From the NCBI GenBank assembly GCA_963210315.1, contig OY723311.1:1364001-1428000 (forward strand): a DNA stretch of 64,000 nt. The letters run 5' to 3'. The DNA is from Rhynchopus euleeides (taxonomy: Eukaryota; Euglenozoa; Diplonemea; Diplonemida; Diplonemidae). Under the pieces are notes generated by a model. The model was not told the origin of the DNA. It saw only the letters and a program-made list of their open reading frames with translations, and did no database searches. The translations under genes were made by a program, and so were the position numbers. Shown here one piece after another: positions 1-8,841 of this stretch. The first letter of the stretch is position 1, and each line of letters starts with the position of its first letter.

Positions 1-1521
1 TCCTAGGTTTTCGTCAGCTGATTGAGGGTGTGATATGAGGGTTCTATCCAACAAGGATATCAAGGCGGCACTTCAAAGTCCTGCCAAGGATAGCGCCACG
101 TGGGTGTGTGCTTCTGATGTATGTTATGTCATCATGTCCCTACAAATCAAACCAAGCCGATTGACACCGAACATTTTGTCTGACCTGCACCCATTGTTTC
201 CTGCCTGCCTGCCTGTGTTGTGCTGCACCTGTGCCTCCCTGTTCTGTATTTTGTACCCTCAGCGGGTTCACGATACAGGGCAGTCCACTCCCCCAAAAAT
301 CACGGTCTTGACGCCCATTCCATCCACTTTCAGTGGATGTGTTTGGTATTTCCGAATGGAATTTTCCAGCGTCAAGATTACAAGAACAGGGTCAGTCACT
401 TCTACCGTAGCTGCGATGCCGGTAGTTGTGCAGAAATGATTTTTTCGACGGACGCGACGCCTCCCCAGCTTGCCTGTGTCTGTGTTGCCATAGCCATGTG
501 ACAGATATTCACATAACGAATGTACTGTCACACCGCAAGGGGCTTTGGACAACGTTAAACAACAGTACACTTGCAGGTTTGGGTCAAAAATTCCAATTTC
601 CGCTGGTCACGGGCCCCTTTCAAAACATTGACCACCTTTCGAAAATCGTACTCCTTTCGCTTTATTATAGACACCCTGTCCAGCAACTGTGGGAGAACAG
701 TTCCGGACTACTTTTTGTTGAGCGCACACTTGCTGTCTCAAGGCTGTGTTGAGGCCCTGTGAAGTGGCATGAGGTGCTAATCCAAAGCTTCAGTCGTACG
801 ATTTCCTTCGTTACTTCGCGACTTCGCTACGCTTCGTCGCTCGTAACTAGTAAGAATTTAGTTCTGCACCATGGATTCGAGGGACTGCGATGATTCGGAA
901 CCGAGGATGAAGACTACTGGGAAGGAACTGTGTGCTCTCTTGAAGCACTGGAATCGGCGAACTTGGACGGAACCTAAGCGCGACAGGTGAAGGGGCATCC
1001 CGAACAAAGGCATACAAAGTGGCTCTGGAGATATTGTTGCATCTGCGACACCCTGTCTTACATCCCGCCTGGGCTCTGATCTTCACCTATAGCAATGACT
1101 AAATCCCTATCATGGGTACATGAAGCTTTTGTAGGTACATTTAAACTTGCGAACCTCTCAACGACCTGTTAATCGCCTTGTACCGAAATCTGACCCTGGG
1201 CTTCGGCCCTCACGGCATTCAGCGGGTGACCCGATGCCGGTGTGGATGGAGAAGTGCACAGTTCTGAAACAGTGTGTCGACGAATCCGAGGAATCCAATC
1301 AGAGTAGTCCCGAGATGAAGTGGTGCAAGAACTCAAAAACTGTTTGCCTTTGGTCAAGGCCCCCTTTCCAAAAATTTGACCCGCGCAGTGGTGGCCAGTC
1401 CTGAGAACCAACAGTAGCATAAGCCTACGACTGGTCCAGGACGAGGCCGACCCTGTACATAGCCTGTGTATGACTACCCTGTCATACCAGGCTGCTGCTA
1501 GTTGGCCACAAGCCCCACTGG
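1..1521. other. Gene-free left edge
   Basis: No reading frame here has the strong GC-rich codon pattern of the host genes further right, and the short frames look like chance. Base composition is more even than in the rest of the window. No tRNA, rRNA or recognisable transposon end was seen. Confidence 0.5.
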
Positions 1522-1690
1522 CAGAATTCTCAGAATTCTCCCAGAATTCTCAGAATTCCCCAGAATCTGACAGAATTCTGCAGAATTCTGTCAGAATTCT
1601 CAGAATCTGCAGAATTCTACAGAATTTCTCAGATTCTGCAGAATTTAAAAATCTGGAAATTCTGGGCATTTTTCTGTCAGAATTCTGCGA
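1522..1690. repeat. Degenerate tandem repeat rich in GAATTC
   Basis: About 170 bases of imperfect CAGAATTCT-type units of roughly 9 to 11 bases, each with an EcoRI-like GAATTC core, with TCAGAATCTG variants. It decays rightward and ends just before the TACCGTATACG palindromic element. Confidence 0.8.
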
Positions 1691-1697
1691 AACCATG

Positions 1698-1999
1698 TAC
1701 CGTATACGTAAATATTATGGAACGTAAATATTATGGAACGGGCCCATTTTTGGCCGGTCCGTTCCATAATATTTACGTTCCAAAATATTTACAGGGCCAG
1801 TTGGGCCACTCGGTGGTGAGGACGGCTTGCGTCAGGAATCGCGCGAAAAGTGCACGAGTAGGTCTCGTCAGGGACTCTGTACGCCGTCCGATCACCTGGT
1901 CCAAGTCCCCGAGTCGCAGAAAGCCCTGTAAATATTATGGAACGAAAAAAATCTGGAACGCCAACCCACCAGCGTTCCAAAATATTTACGTATACGGTA
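1698..1999 (+). mobile_element. TACCGTATACG palindromic element, copy 1 (302 bp)
   Basis: It begins TACCGTATACGTAAATATTA and ends with the inverted counterpart CGTATACGGTA. The ends are built from 16-base sub-repeats (GTAAATATTATGGAAC type). The core is GC-rich (ACTCGGTGGTGAGGACGGC...) and has no coding capacity. Compared with the 349-bp copies at 2621 and 27399, it lacks about three sub-repeats at its right end. This is a non-autonomous, MITE-like foldback element. Confidence 0.8.
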
Positions 2000-2020
2000 T
2001 AATACTTGCATGACAAGTAT

Positions 2021-2409
2021 TACCGTATTCGGAAAAATACTGGAACGGAATAATGTTCCAAGTTCCGGCCGAGACCCCATCTGTTCCAGTTATTTTCCGT
2101 TCCAGAATTGTTTTGGGGGGTCTGCGCGGACTTGGCCGTTTTCTGAGAGTCGGGTACTTTCCCAAGGGTATGTTGGGCCCACCATCCTCCACCATGGCAT
2201 GGGGTGGGGTGAGGTGGGATTTCGGACATGTGCCCCAAAAACTGACAAGTACCCGTCAATTTCCCCCATATTCTAATTCTGGAACGGAAAAATACTGGAA
2301 CGGAATAATGTTCCAAGTTTCGAAAATCCGGGTTTGTTCCAGTTATTTTCCGTTCCAGAAAAAATCCGTTCCAGCATTTTTCCGTTCCAGTATTTTTCCG
2401 AATACGGTA
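2021..2409 (+). mobile_element. TACCGTATTCGG palindromic element (389 bp)
   Basis: The terminal inverted repeats start TACCGTATTCGGAAAAATAC and are built from TTCCGTTCCAG-type sub-repeats. They resemble the TACCGTATACG family at the outermost bases but differ inside. The core has no convincing reading frame. The element lies between two oppositely oriented TACCGTATACG copies. Confidence 0.75.
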
Positions 2410-2620
2410 TACATGTAAAATACATGTAAATGCCTGAAATATACATGTAAAATACATGTATATCAAGTAAAAATACAAGTATAATAGTTGACATGCAAGT
2501 ATTATACTTGTATTTTTACTTGATATACATGTATTTTACATGTATATTTCAGGCATATACATGTATTATACATGTATAATAGTTGACATGCAAGTATTAT
2601 ACATGTATAATACATGTATA
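2410..2620. repeat. AT-rich large palindrome (TACATGTA-rich)
   Basis: A near-perfect palindrome: a left arm around 2430-2484 and a right arm around 2500-2555 separated by a short loop, made of TACATGTA, AAGTATAAT and TATCAAGTAAAAATA motifs. A partial third copy of the loop and arm sequence follows to 2620. It could extrude as a cruciform. There is no coding content. Confidence 0.75.
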
Positions 2621-2969
2621 TACCGTATACGTAAATATTTTGGAACGTAAATATTATGGAACGTAAATATTATGGAACGTAAATATTTTGGAACGCTGGT
2701 GGGTTGGCGTTCCAGATTTTTTTCGTTCCATAATATTTACAGGGCTTTCTGCGACTCGGGGACTTGGACCAGGGGATCGGACGGCATACAGAGTCCCTGA
2801 CGGGACCTACTCGTGCACTTTTCGCGCGATTCCTGACGCAAGCCGTCCTCACCACCGAGTCCCCAACTGGCCCTGTAAATATTTTGGAACGTAAATATTA
2901 TGGAACGGACCGGGCAAAAATGGGCCCGTTCCATAATATTTACGTTCCATAATATTTACGTATACGGTA
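2621..2969 (-). mobile_element. TACCGTATACG palindromic element, copy 2 (349 bp, inverted)
   Basis: Inverse orientation to copy 1 and about 97% alike by eye over the shared core. It has the same length as the copy at 27399. Together with copy 1 it makes a ~1.27-kb compound inverted structure around the elements at 2021-2620. Confidence 0.8.
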
Positions 2970-3367
2970 CTTGTAGTTATACATGTAAAATTTACAAGAT
3001 CCCACCGTGAGATAGATGTTAATGATCGACAGCAATCAGGGACACCGAGCGGCGCGGCAGTGCCGCCACCCCACCCCTCCTCCCGCTTCTATTTCAACCC
3101 CCATCCCCCCCGGCAGGCAACCTTTGCTGCGGTGCGGCATCATTACTCCCACCACCACCACCACCACCACCACCGACACAACCCACACAACCCACACAAC
3201 CCCCCGCAGCAGGCCCCACCACACACAAGACACCCCCCCCCCCCTCCCGTGATGCGTGCTGCACTGCGTCACCCGAATCCCGAGCCACAGAGGCCTGGCC
3301 AGAATTAGTTTTCCCAACCCAGACATCACGCCGCCACCCCTGCCCCCCCCCCTCCCCCGATCGCAGC
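2970..3367 (+). other. Leader region of the Sfi1/IQ-like gene
   Basis: Low-complexity C/A-rich DNA, with (CAC)n at 3149-3175 and several C runs. It ends in a pyrimidine tract and GATCGCAG two bases before the ATG at 3368, which would suit a splice or trans-splice acceptor. The stretch CTTCTATTTCAACCCCCATC at 3087-3106 matches the end of the dispersed motif found at 40245, 48648 and 62715. Confidence 0.4.
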
Positions 3368-6300
3368 ATGCCTCGCTCGTCCCTCATCACGAGCGTGAAG
3401 GGCTATGCCCAGAGGAAGAAGTGGGGCAGCTTTGACGACTTGGAGAAGGACATATCGAAGCGGCTCACGGCTATCAAAGATGAGTGGGGTCCCCGCAAGT
3501 GGGAGGAGGCGATGGACAGCGCGGCACTCGGGAGCCTTGCTGCTGTGTGGTGCGGGGAGGGGGTACGGATCTCTCTGGAACACGGCCACCGCAGCCGCTG
3601 CATCCGCATCGCGCTGGTGCGAGGTGCGGCGCCGGCTATCCTGTCCCACCTCGACACCGCTGCGCGCGTGTCGGACACGCTCCTCCACCCGACAGCAGCC
3701 GCTGCAGCCGCAGCCCCCTTCGCTGTCCTCGCCACCCTGGAGCTGTCCATCCCTGCCGGGGCGGCAACCCCTTTCACCGCCTTGCTGCCCACCGCCTCCA
3801 CCGCGCGGCTCAACCCCAGCCTGCATGTGGTGGCGGCAGACAGCAGCGGGGCTGATGCAGGGCCACCCCGCGGGAGGGTGCTGTGTGCCGCGGTAGCCCA
3901 CACCCCCCTCTCGGTGACGGCACGGCATGTGCGTGTGGAGTTCACCCCTAGTGGAGACGACGCCTCCCCGCCGGAGGCGGCTGCGACGGTGGAAATCCGC
4001 GCCTCGCGCGACGTGGCCTCCGTGGCGTGGCGCGCGGTCCCCCTGGTGGGGCAGGGGCAGGGGGAGGGGCAAGGGGCTGCCACCTCCGGCGAGAGACCCC
4101 TGTCGAAGTCGGACCAGCTCCCCTCCGCGCGCCACGCGGATTTCCCCCAGCGCGCCTTCATCGACATACCGGGTCTCGCCCTCGGCACAGCCTACACCCT
4201 CACGGTGGAGGGGCTGGCAGCCGCCGAGCTGCCCGCAGGCACCCCCACGTGCCCCCTGGGCGGCAGCATGGCTGGGGGGGGCGCGGTGCTGGGGCCCTGC
4301 GGGCGGCGCGGGAGGGGCAGCGTGGCTGAGATGAGCCTGCGGCAGGCCGCGTCCTTCTCGATCCGGAGGAGGTCGAAGTCGTGCTCGGCTGTGCGGGGGG
4401 ATGCTGTCTCCTGCAGTGTGGACTGCACCGTGGCGTCCTCCGCAGAGTGTGTGGTGCTGCCGCGGCCCGCCCCGGCGGAGGCTGCCCTCTCCGATGCCCG
4501 CCTGCAGGAGGAGGTGGATGCGGCGGGGCGGCGCTCCCGCCTCACATTGCGCACCATGCGGGTGCACGATAGGATAAGCACAGGGGTGTGGGGCAGGTCG
4601 CCTGCCTCCCAGCCGCAGCCCCAGCCGCAGCCGCAATCCCCCACGGTGGTGCCGCAGCAGCTGCGGTGCCCGGCACCGGCCTCGTGTGCGTCGCCGACGG
4701 CGTCGCATGCAGAGCTGCAGCAGTCGACGCCCTTCTCCTCGCATCAGCTGAAGGCGAGTGTCAACGCCTCCGCTGAGTTTGGGACGTTCTTTGCACAGCC
4801 TAGGGCGGAGCCAGGTGCGGTGGATCAGGCGCGGCAGTTTCTGTCGAAGACGATACACACAACGGCGCAGCCGGAGGTGGGGCCTGATGGGGGTCGGGCC
4901 AGGGAGGTGGCGACGCTGATCCCTATCGCCAAGACCTGGGTGCGTGCTGCGGAGCAGGGCACGCGCAAGCGGCTGATGAGTGTCGAGGCGGAGGTGGGGA
5001 GTGCGTCGCGGGGGACCAGCGGGGCGGCGCGGAGCGCCGCGTCCAGCGAGGCGGGGGTGGGGAGGAAGAAGGGCCCGGTGCGTCTCAGGTTCAAGCCGCG
5101 GCTGACCCTCTGCACCCGCTCGGTGAGGTCGCTGCGGAGGGCGTTCCACCGGCACCTGCTGTCGCACACCGATGATGTCGAGACGCGGGACAGCAAGCCC
5201 TACAGGCTGACGCCGCGCGACAGCTTCGTGGTGGGGCCCTACGGCAGCAAGAGCTACATCAGCTTCCTCGATACGTACCACGGGGCGGTGACGGGTGTGG
5301 ATGAGATCGTGTCGCGCCGCATCGACACGGCGGTCCCGCTGCCGTCAGGCAATACGCGCGCCAGGGGTGTGCCGGGGGGGCGTGCGGTGTGGGGCACGCT
5401 GAAGGGGGTGTCGATGGTCAACGCGCTGTCCCTGCTGTGCGGTGGGAGCGGGCCCTGGGTGCTGAGCCTGTACGGCTTCATCGTGCTGGTGTGCCTGCGC
5501 GGTGAGGCGCAGGTGAACGGGCTGCTGGTGGCGGTGCGGCGGCTGTACGACGAGCGGTTCCCCATCGCGACGGAGCGGGAGTTCTACGGGCTGCTGCGGG
5601 CGCTCAACGGGGGGGGTCATCTGCCCACAGACTCCCTGTGGCGTGTGTTCTTCAGGCCGCAGCCCAACATGGCTGAGACGCTGCTGGCGGTGGGGGACAG
5701 GCACAACCAGCTGGCCATGCTGGGGCACGACGCAGAGGTGTCGCCCTCGCTGCACCTGCGTGTGCTGCACAGGTCTGGGATGAAGCGTGTGCAGGTGTGC
5801 AATGCGCTGGTGAACAGCACTGCGCGGCAGCTGATGCTGCGCTACTTCGTGACGCTCCTGACGTTCTGCGCCGCCAGGCGGGCCAGGCGGAGGGAGCGTG
5901 GGAGGAAGTGTCTCGACCTGTCCTTCGCGCGTAACTTGGAGATCTACCGCCGCTACTTCAGCTCCTTCCTGAAGCACCACTGGTGGTGCAAGGAGTACCA
6001 ATCCACCTTCCAGAAGAGCAAGCAGCTGATGTGGAAGAGTAACTCGCAGCACGTCGTGCGGTACTGGCGCAAGCTGATGGGGCTCGTGTCGATGCGGCGC
6101 AGGCGGAAGATTTTTGGCTACAAGCTGGAGAAGATGCGCATTGTCAACGAGCGGAAGCTCCTGACCTCCCTGGTGCACCACAGGAAGTACTACGGCAAGT
6201 GGCGCCTGTGGCTGACAGAGAAGGTCAAACTCAACGTGCTGTGCAGGCTGTTCAGCGGCGTGTCGCACGACATGCTGAACATCATCCGCAAGTGGATGCG

Positions 6301-7147
6301 GTGGACGCGCCTCCGCCGGTGCGAGCGCATTGAAATCCGAGAGATGGTACTGAACACGACCCGTGCCATGATGTCCCGTTACTATCGCACCCTCACACGG
6401 TTCATCGAGAGCCAACGTGTCGACAAGGCACGGGCTGAGGTTTGGGTGCGGTACCAAGGGATCATGGAGGCCAGCGAGGCACGTGCGCAAGTGCAGTCCA
6501 TTCTCGACCAGGCGGTGATGCGGGAGCGTGAGTATGCGGCAGTCATGATACAGCGGTGTGTCCGCAGGCACCTGCGGCCCAGTGCGTCGCTGTTCAACAT
6601 CTCTCGCATCAACTCACACCTGCCCCCGCTTGAAGGTGTGACGCTGGATCCCGTCACCAAGCTGGTGACGGTGTCAGGCGCGAAGATATGGTTCGATGCT
6701 GCAGGGGAGGACGAGGACGGCAGTGCCGGTCACGGAGGTGGCCTGGGTGCAGCATCCAAAATTGCGATGATGAAGAAGATCGCGAGGCGGACGAAGGGTG
6801 TGTCTGACAAGGCGGTGCGCGACGTTGGGTTTGCGTCGCGGCTGCGGGAGATGGCCAACCCGAATGCAACTGCAGTGAAGCGCATCCAAGGGTGGTGGCG
6901 CCCAGTGCGACGCCGCAACCAGTTGGCAAGGGCAGAGGAGGAGATACGGCAAGAGGCGGCTGCCCTGATGGTGGCTGAGGCAGCACAGCAACGGCTGCAG
7001 ACACAGGAGGAAGAGCGGCGTATCGAATCGTTGATACGCGAGGCAGAGGAGCGTGATGATGAAGTCGCGGCAGGGACGTGCAACCGCGAAGGACGCAAGT
7101 CAGATTTCACCGGTGCAGGCGTTTCCACGCATGCATCAGACGAATGA
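3368..7147 (+). CDS. Large Sfi1-like / IQ-motif protein, hypothetical
   Basis: A 1259-residue protein not assignable to a named orthologue. Residues 1-65 are charged and helical. About 65-480 is Ala/Pro-rich with low-complexity segments. Residues ~811-1020 hold at least six spaced aromatic-basic repeats (RYFVTLLTF, RYFSSFLKHHW, RYWRKLMGL, YYGKWRLWL, IIRKWMRW, RYYRTLTRF) like centrin-binding Sfi1 repeats. Two IQ-like motifs follow (VMIQRCVRRHLR near 1059, VKRIQGWWRPVRRR near 1172), then a Glu/Arg coiled-coil tail. Sfi1 and IQ repeats bind centrin or calmodulin, so a basal-body or cytoskeletal role is inferred. The start is the first ATG in frame, two bases after a CAG acceptor-like site. Codon use strongly favours G/C third positions throughout, which supports one intact exon. 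Confidence 0.75.
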   Translation: MPRSSLITSVKGYAQRKKWGSFDDLEKDISKRLTAIKDEWGPRKWEEAMDSAALGSLAAVWCGEGVRISLEHGHRSRCIRIALVRGAAPAILSHLDTAARVSDTLLHPTAAAAAAAPFAVLATLELSIPAGAATPFTALLPTASTARLNPSLHVVAADSSGADAGPPRGRVLCAAVAHTPLSVTARHVRVEFTPSGDDASPPEAAATVEIRASRDVASVAWRAVPLVGQGQGEGQGAATSGERPLSKSDQLPSARHADFPQRAFIDIPGLALGTAYTLTVEGLAAAELPAGTPTCPLGGSMAGGGAVLGPCGRRGRGSVAEMSLRQAASFSIRRRSKSCSAVRGDAVSCSVDCTVASSAECVVLPRPAPAEAALSDARLQEEVDAAGRRSRLTLRTMRVHDRISTGVWGRSPASQPQPQPQPQSPTVVPQQLRCPAPASCASPTASHAELQQSTPFSSHQLKASVNASAEFGTFFAQPRAEPGAVDQARQFLSKTIHTTAQPEVGPDGGRAREVATLIPIAKTWVRAAEQGTRKRLMSVEAEVGSASRGTSGAARSAASSEAGVGRKKGPVRLRFKPRLTLCTRSVRSLRRAFHRHLLSHTDDVETRDSKPYRLTPRDSFVVGPYGSKSYISFLDTYHGAVTGVDEIVSRRIDTAVPLPSGNTRARGVPGGRAVWGTLKGVSMVNALSLLCGGSGPWVLSLYGFIVLVCLRGEAQVNGLLVAVRRLYDERFPIATEREFYGLLRALNGGGHLPTDSLWRVFFRPQPNMAETLLAVGDRHNQLAMLGHDAEVSPSLHLRVLHRSGMKRVQVCNALVNSTARQLMLRYFVTLLTFCAARRARRRERGRKCLDLSFARNLEIYRRYFSSFLKHHWWCKEYQSTFQKSKQLMWKSNSQHVVRYWRKLMGLVSMRRRRKIFGYKLEKMRIVNERKLLTSLVHHRKYYGKWRLWLTEKVKLNVLCRLFSGVSHDMLNIIRKWMRWTRLRRCERIEIREMVLNTTRAMMSRYYRTLTRFIESQRVDKARAEVWVRYQGIMEASEARAQVQSILDQAVMREREYAAVMIQRCVRRHLRPSASLFNISRINSHLPPLEGVTLDPVTKLVTVSGAKIWFDAAGEDEDGSAGHGGGLGAASKIAMMKKIARRTKGVSDKAVRDVGFASRLREMANPNATAVKRIQGWWRPVRRRNQLARAEEEIRQEAAALMVAEAAQQRLQTQEEERRIESLIREAEERDDEVAAGTCNREGRKSDFTGAGVSTHASDE

Positions 7148-7374
7148 GACAGTGTAACCAAGAAGACGGGCTCATGACGCACAAGGGTGGGACAAGCAGT
7201 AGGAATACCACCGTGCGTCCGAACGTAGAGTCCACTGCAAGTCAGATTTCACCAGTGCAGGTCGCAGTTACCTTCCTCTCGTCGGTTTGATTCCATCCCC
7301 GGAAATCGTCACAAGCATCACGTTGCCAGAAGCCCAACCACACCCACCCCCACACAGAACCCAGGACCCCAACG

Positions 7375-8841
7375 ATGAGGACCCTCGCCATTGCAGTGCT
7401 GATTGTGGGTGCTGCTGCGCAGAACTGCAGCGTCGCTGATCCCGAGAAGCTGGACTGCGGGCATGTGGGGACGGACCAGCCGACATGCGAGGCTGCCGGG
7501 TGCTGCTGGAAGCCCGCGTCGGACCCGGGTGTGAATGTGCTGTGGTGCTTCTACGGGGCGGGGTCGAACCCGTGCGTGGTGAGCTGGAACGCAACGAACC
7601 CCGGATTCACGGACGGCTTTGTGGCGCTGATGAAGACGAAGTTTGAGGCGAACTTCAACATCCAGGGGAGCGGGATGGTGGTGGCAGCACCCGACCTGGA
7701 CACACCCGGCGGGTCGTACTACTACCACTGGATGCGTGACGCCGGGCTGAGCACGTGGACGTACATGAAGCTGGCAAACTACTCGTACGATGCGGTGAAG
7801 GATGTGATCGGGGCATACGAGTCGTGGGTGGCAAAGGCGCAGAAGGAGTCGGACCCGAACGACATCGACGTGCGCATCGAGCCGAAGTTCACGATCCCTG
7901 ACGGGGGTCCGTACACGGGCGGGTGGTGCCGCCCCCAGACGGACGGGCCTGCCCTGCGGGCGAACGCGATGGCGACGTGGGGGCGGATCCTGGTGACGGC
8001 AGGGCAGTCGGACCGGGCGAAGAACGTGGTGTGGCCGCTGATCCAGAACGACCTGGCGTGGGTGGTTGACAACTGGAAGTCGCAGGGGTGCGACCTGTGG
8101 GAGGAGGTGCGTTCGGACGACTTCTTCTGGAACCGCATGGCGTACATCTACGCGCTCAACGAGGTGGCCGACTTTGCGGACCTGATCGGGATGACGGGCG
8201 GGGACAACTACCGCAGCGTGGCGACAACGATCCAGACGGCCGTGGCGTCGCACTGGAACGGGTACTACCTGTTTGAGTCGACGAACCGCGAGAAGGACGG
8301 GGCTGTGATCCACGCGGTGACCTCCTTCGGGAAGTACGTGTACGGGCCGCTGTCGCGCGAGGTGGCGCTGACGATCCAGCAGTACAACCTCGCCTTCTGC
8401 ACGGAGTTCCCCCTGAACAAGCTGGACACGTCGGCGGGCCTGCCGGGGATCCTGTACGGGCGCTACCCGGGTGACAGCTACGCGGGCGGGAACCCGTGGC
8501 AGCTGCTGGCCGCAGTGCACGCTGAGTGCTTCTACACAGCGGTGCAGGACATGGCGGCGCTGGTGAAGACGAAGGGGGGCTCCTTCGCCCTGGGGACGGA
8601 CTTCCAGGAGTGGGGGCAGCTGCTGCACCTGTCTCCCGACGCCACGTCTGACGACTTCATGGCGGCAGCGAAGGGTGCAGGCGACTCGGTGATGTCGCGC
8701 ATCTGGGCACACGTGAAGAACGACGGCGGGATGATCACCGAGCAGATTGACAAGAACAGCGGTGCGCAGGTGTCGGCGAAGTACCTGACGTGGAGCTACG
8801 CCAACATCCTGCACGCACTGCACGTGCGCAGCCAGCTGTGA
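7375..8841 (+). CDS. Secreted glucoamylase (GH15) with N-terminal trefoil domain
   Basis: A 488-residue protein predicted to release glucose from starch or dextrins (glucan 1,4-alpha-glucosidase) outside the cell or in an endomembrane compartment. Residues 1-15 form a signal peptide. Residues 18-58 carry the six-cysteine P-type trefoil pattern (C18, C28, C38, C43-C44, C58). The GH15 catalytic domain shows YYYHWMRDAGLS (about 115-126), QTDGPALRA, CDLWEEV with the likely acid Glu at 243/244, GNPWQLLAA, and EQID with the likely base at Glu456 followed by LTWSYA near the end. Length and motif order fit a complete enzyme with no starch-binding tail. Trefoil domains are common on animal GH31 enzymes; on GH15 the combination is less usual. 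Single exon. Confidence 0.92.
   Translation: MRTLAIAVLIVGAAAQNCSVADPEKLDCGHVGTDQPTCEAAGCCWKPASDPGVNVLWCFYGAGSNPCVVSWNATNPGFTDGFVALMKTKFEANFNIQGSGMVVAAPDLDTPGGSYYYHWMRDAGLSTWTYMKLANYSYDAVKDVIGAYESWVAKAQKESDPNDIDVRIEPKFTIPDGGPYTGGWCRPQTDGPALRANAMATWGRILVTAGQSDRAKNVVWPLIQNDLAWVVDNWKSQGCDLWEEVRSDDFFWNRMAYIYALNEVADFADLIGMTGGDNYRSVATTIQTAVASHWNGYYLFESTNREKDGAVIHAVTSFGKYVYGPLSREVALTIQQYNLAFCTEFPLNKLDTSAGLPGILYGRYPGDSYAGGNPWQLLAAVHAECFYTAVQDMAALVKTKGGSFALGTDFQEWGQLLHLSPDATSDDFMAAAKGAGDSVMSRIWAHVKNDGGMITEQIDKNSGAQVSAKYLTWSYANILHALHVRSQL

Noticed and set aside
3326-5281. 651-codon open frame on the - strand
   Set aside because: Mirror image of the GC-rich Sfi1/IQ-like gene; Arg/His/Pro/Gly-rich translation without domains.
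5345-6571. 408-codon - strand frame
   Set aside because: Shadow of the same gene; composition typical of antisense of G/C-third codons.
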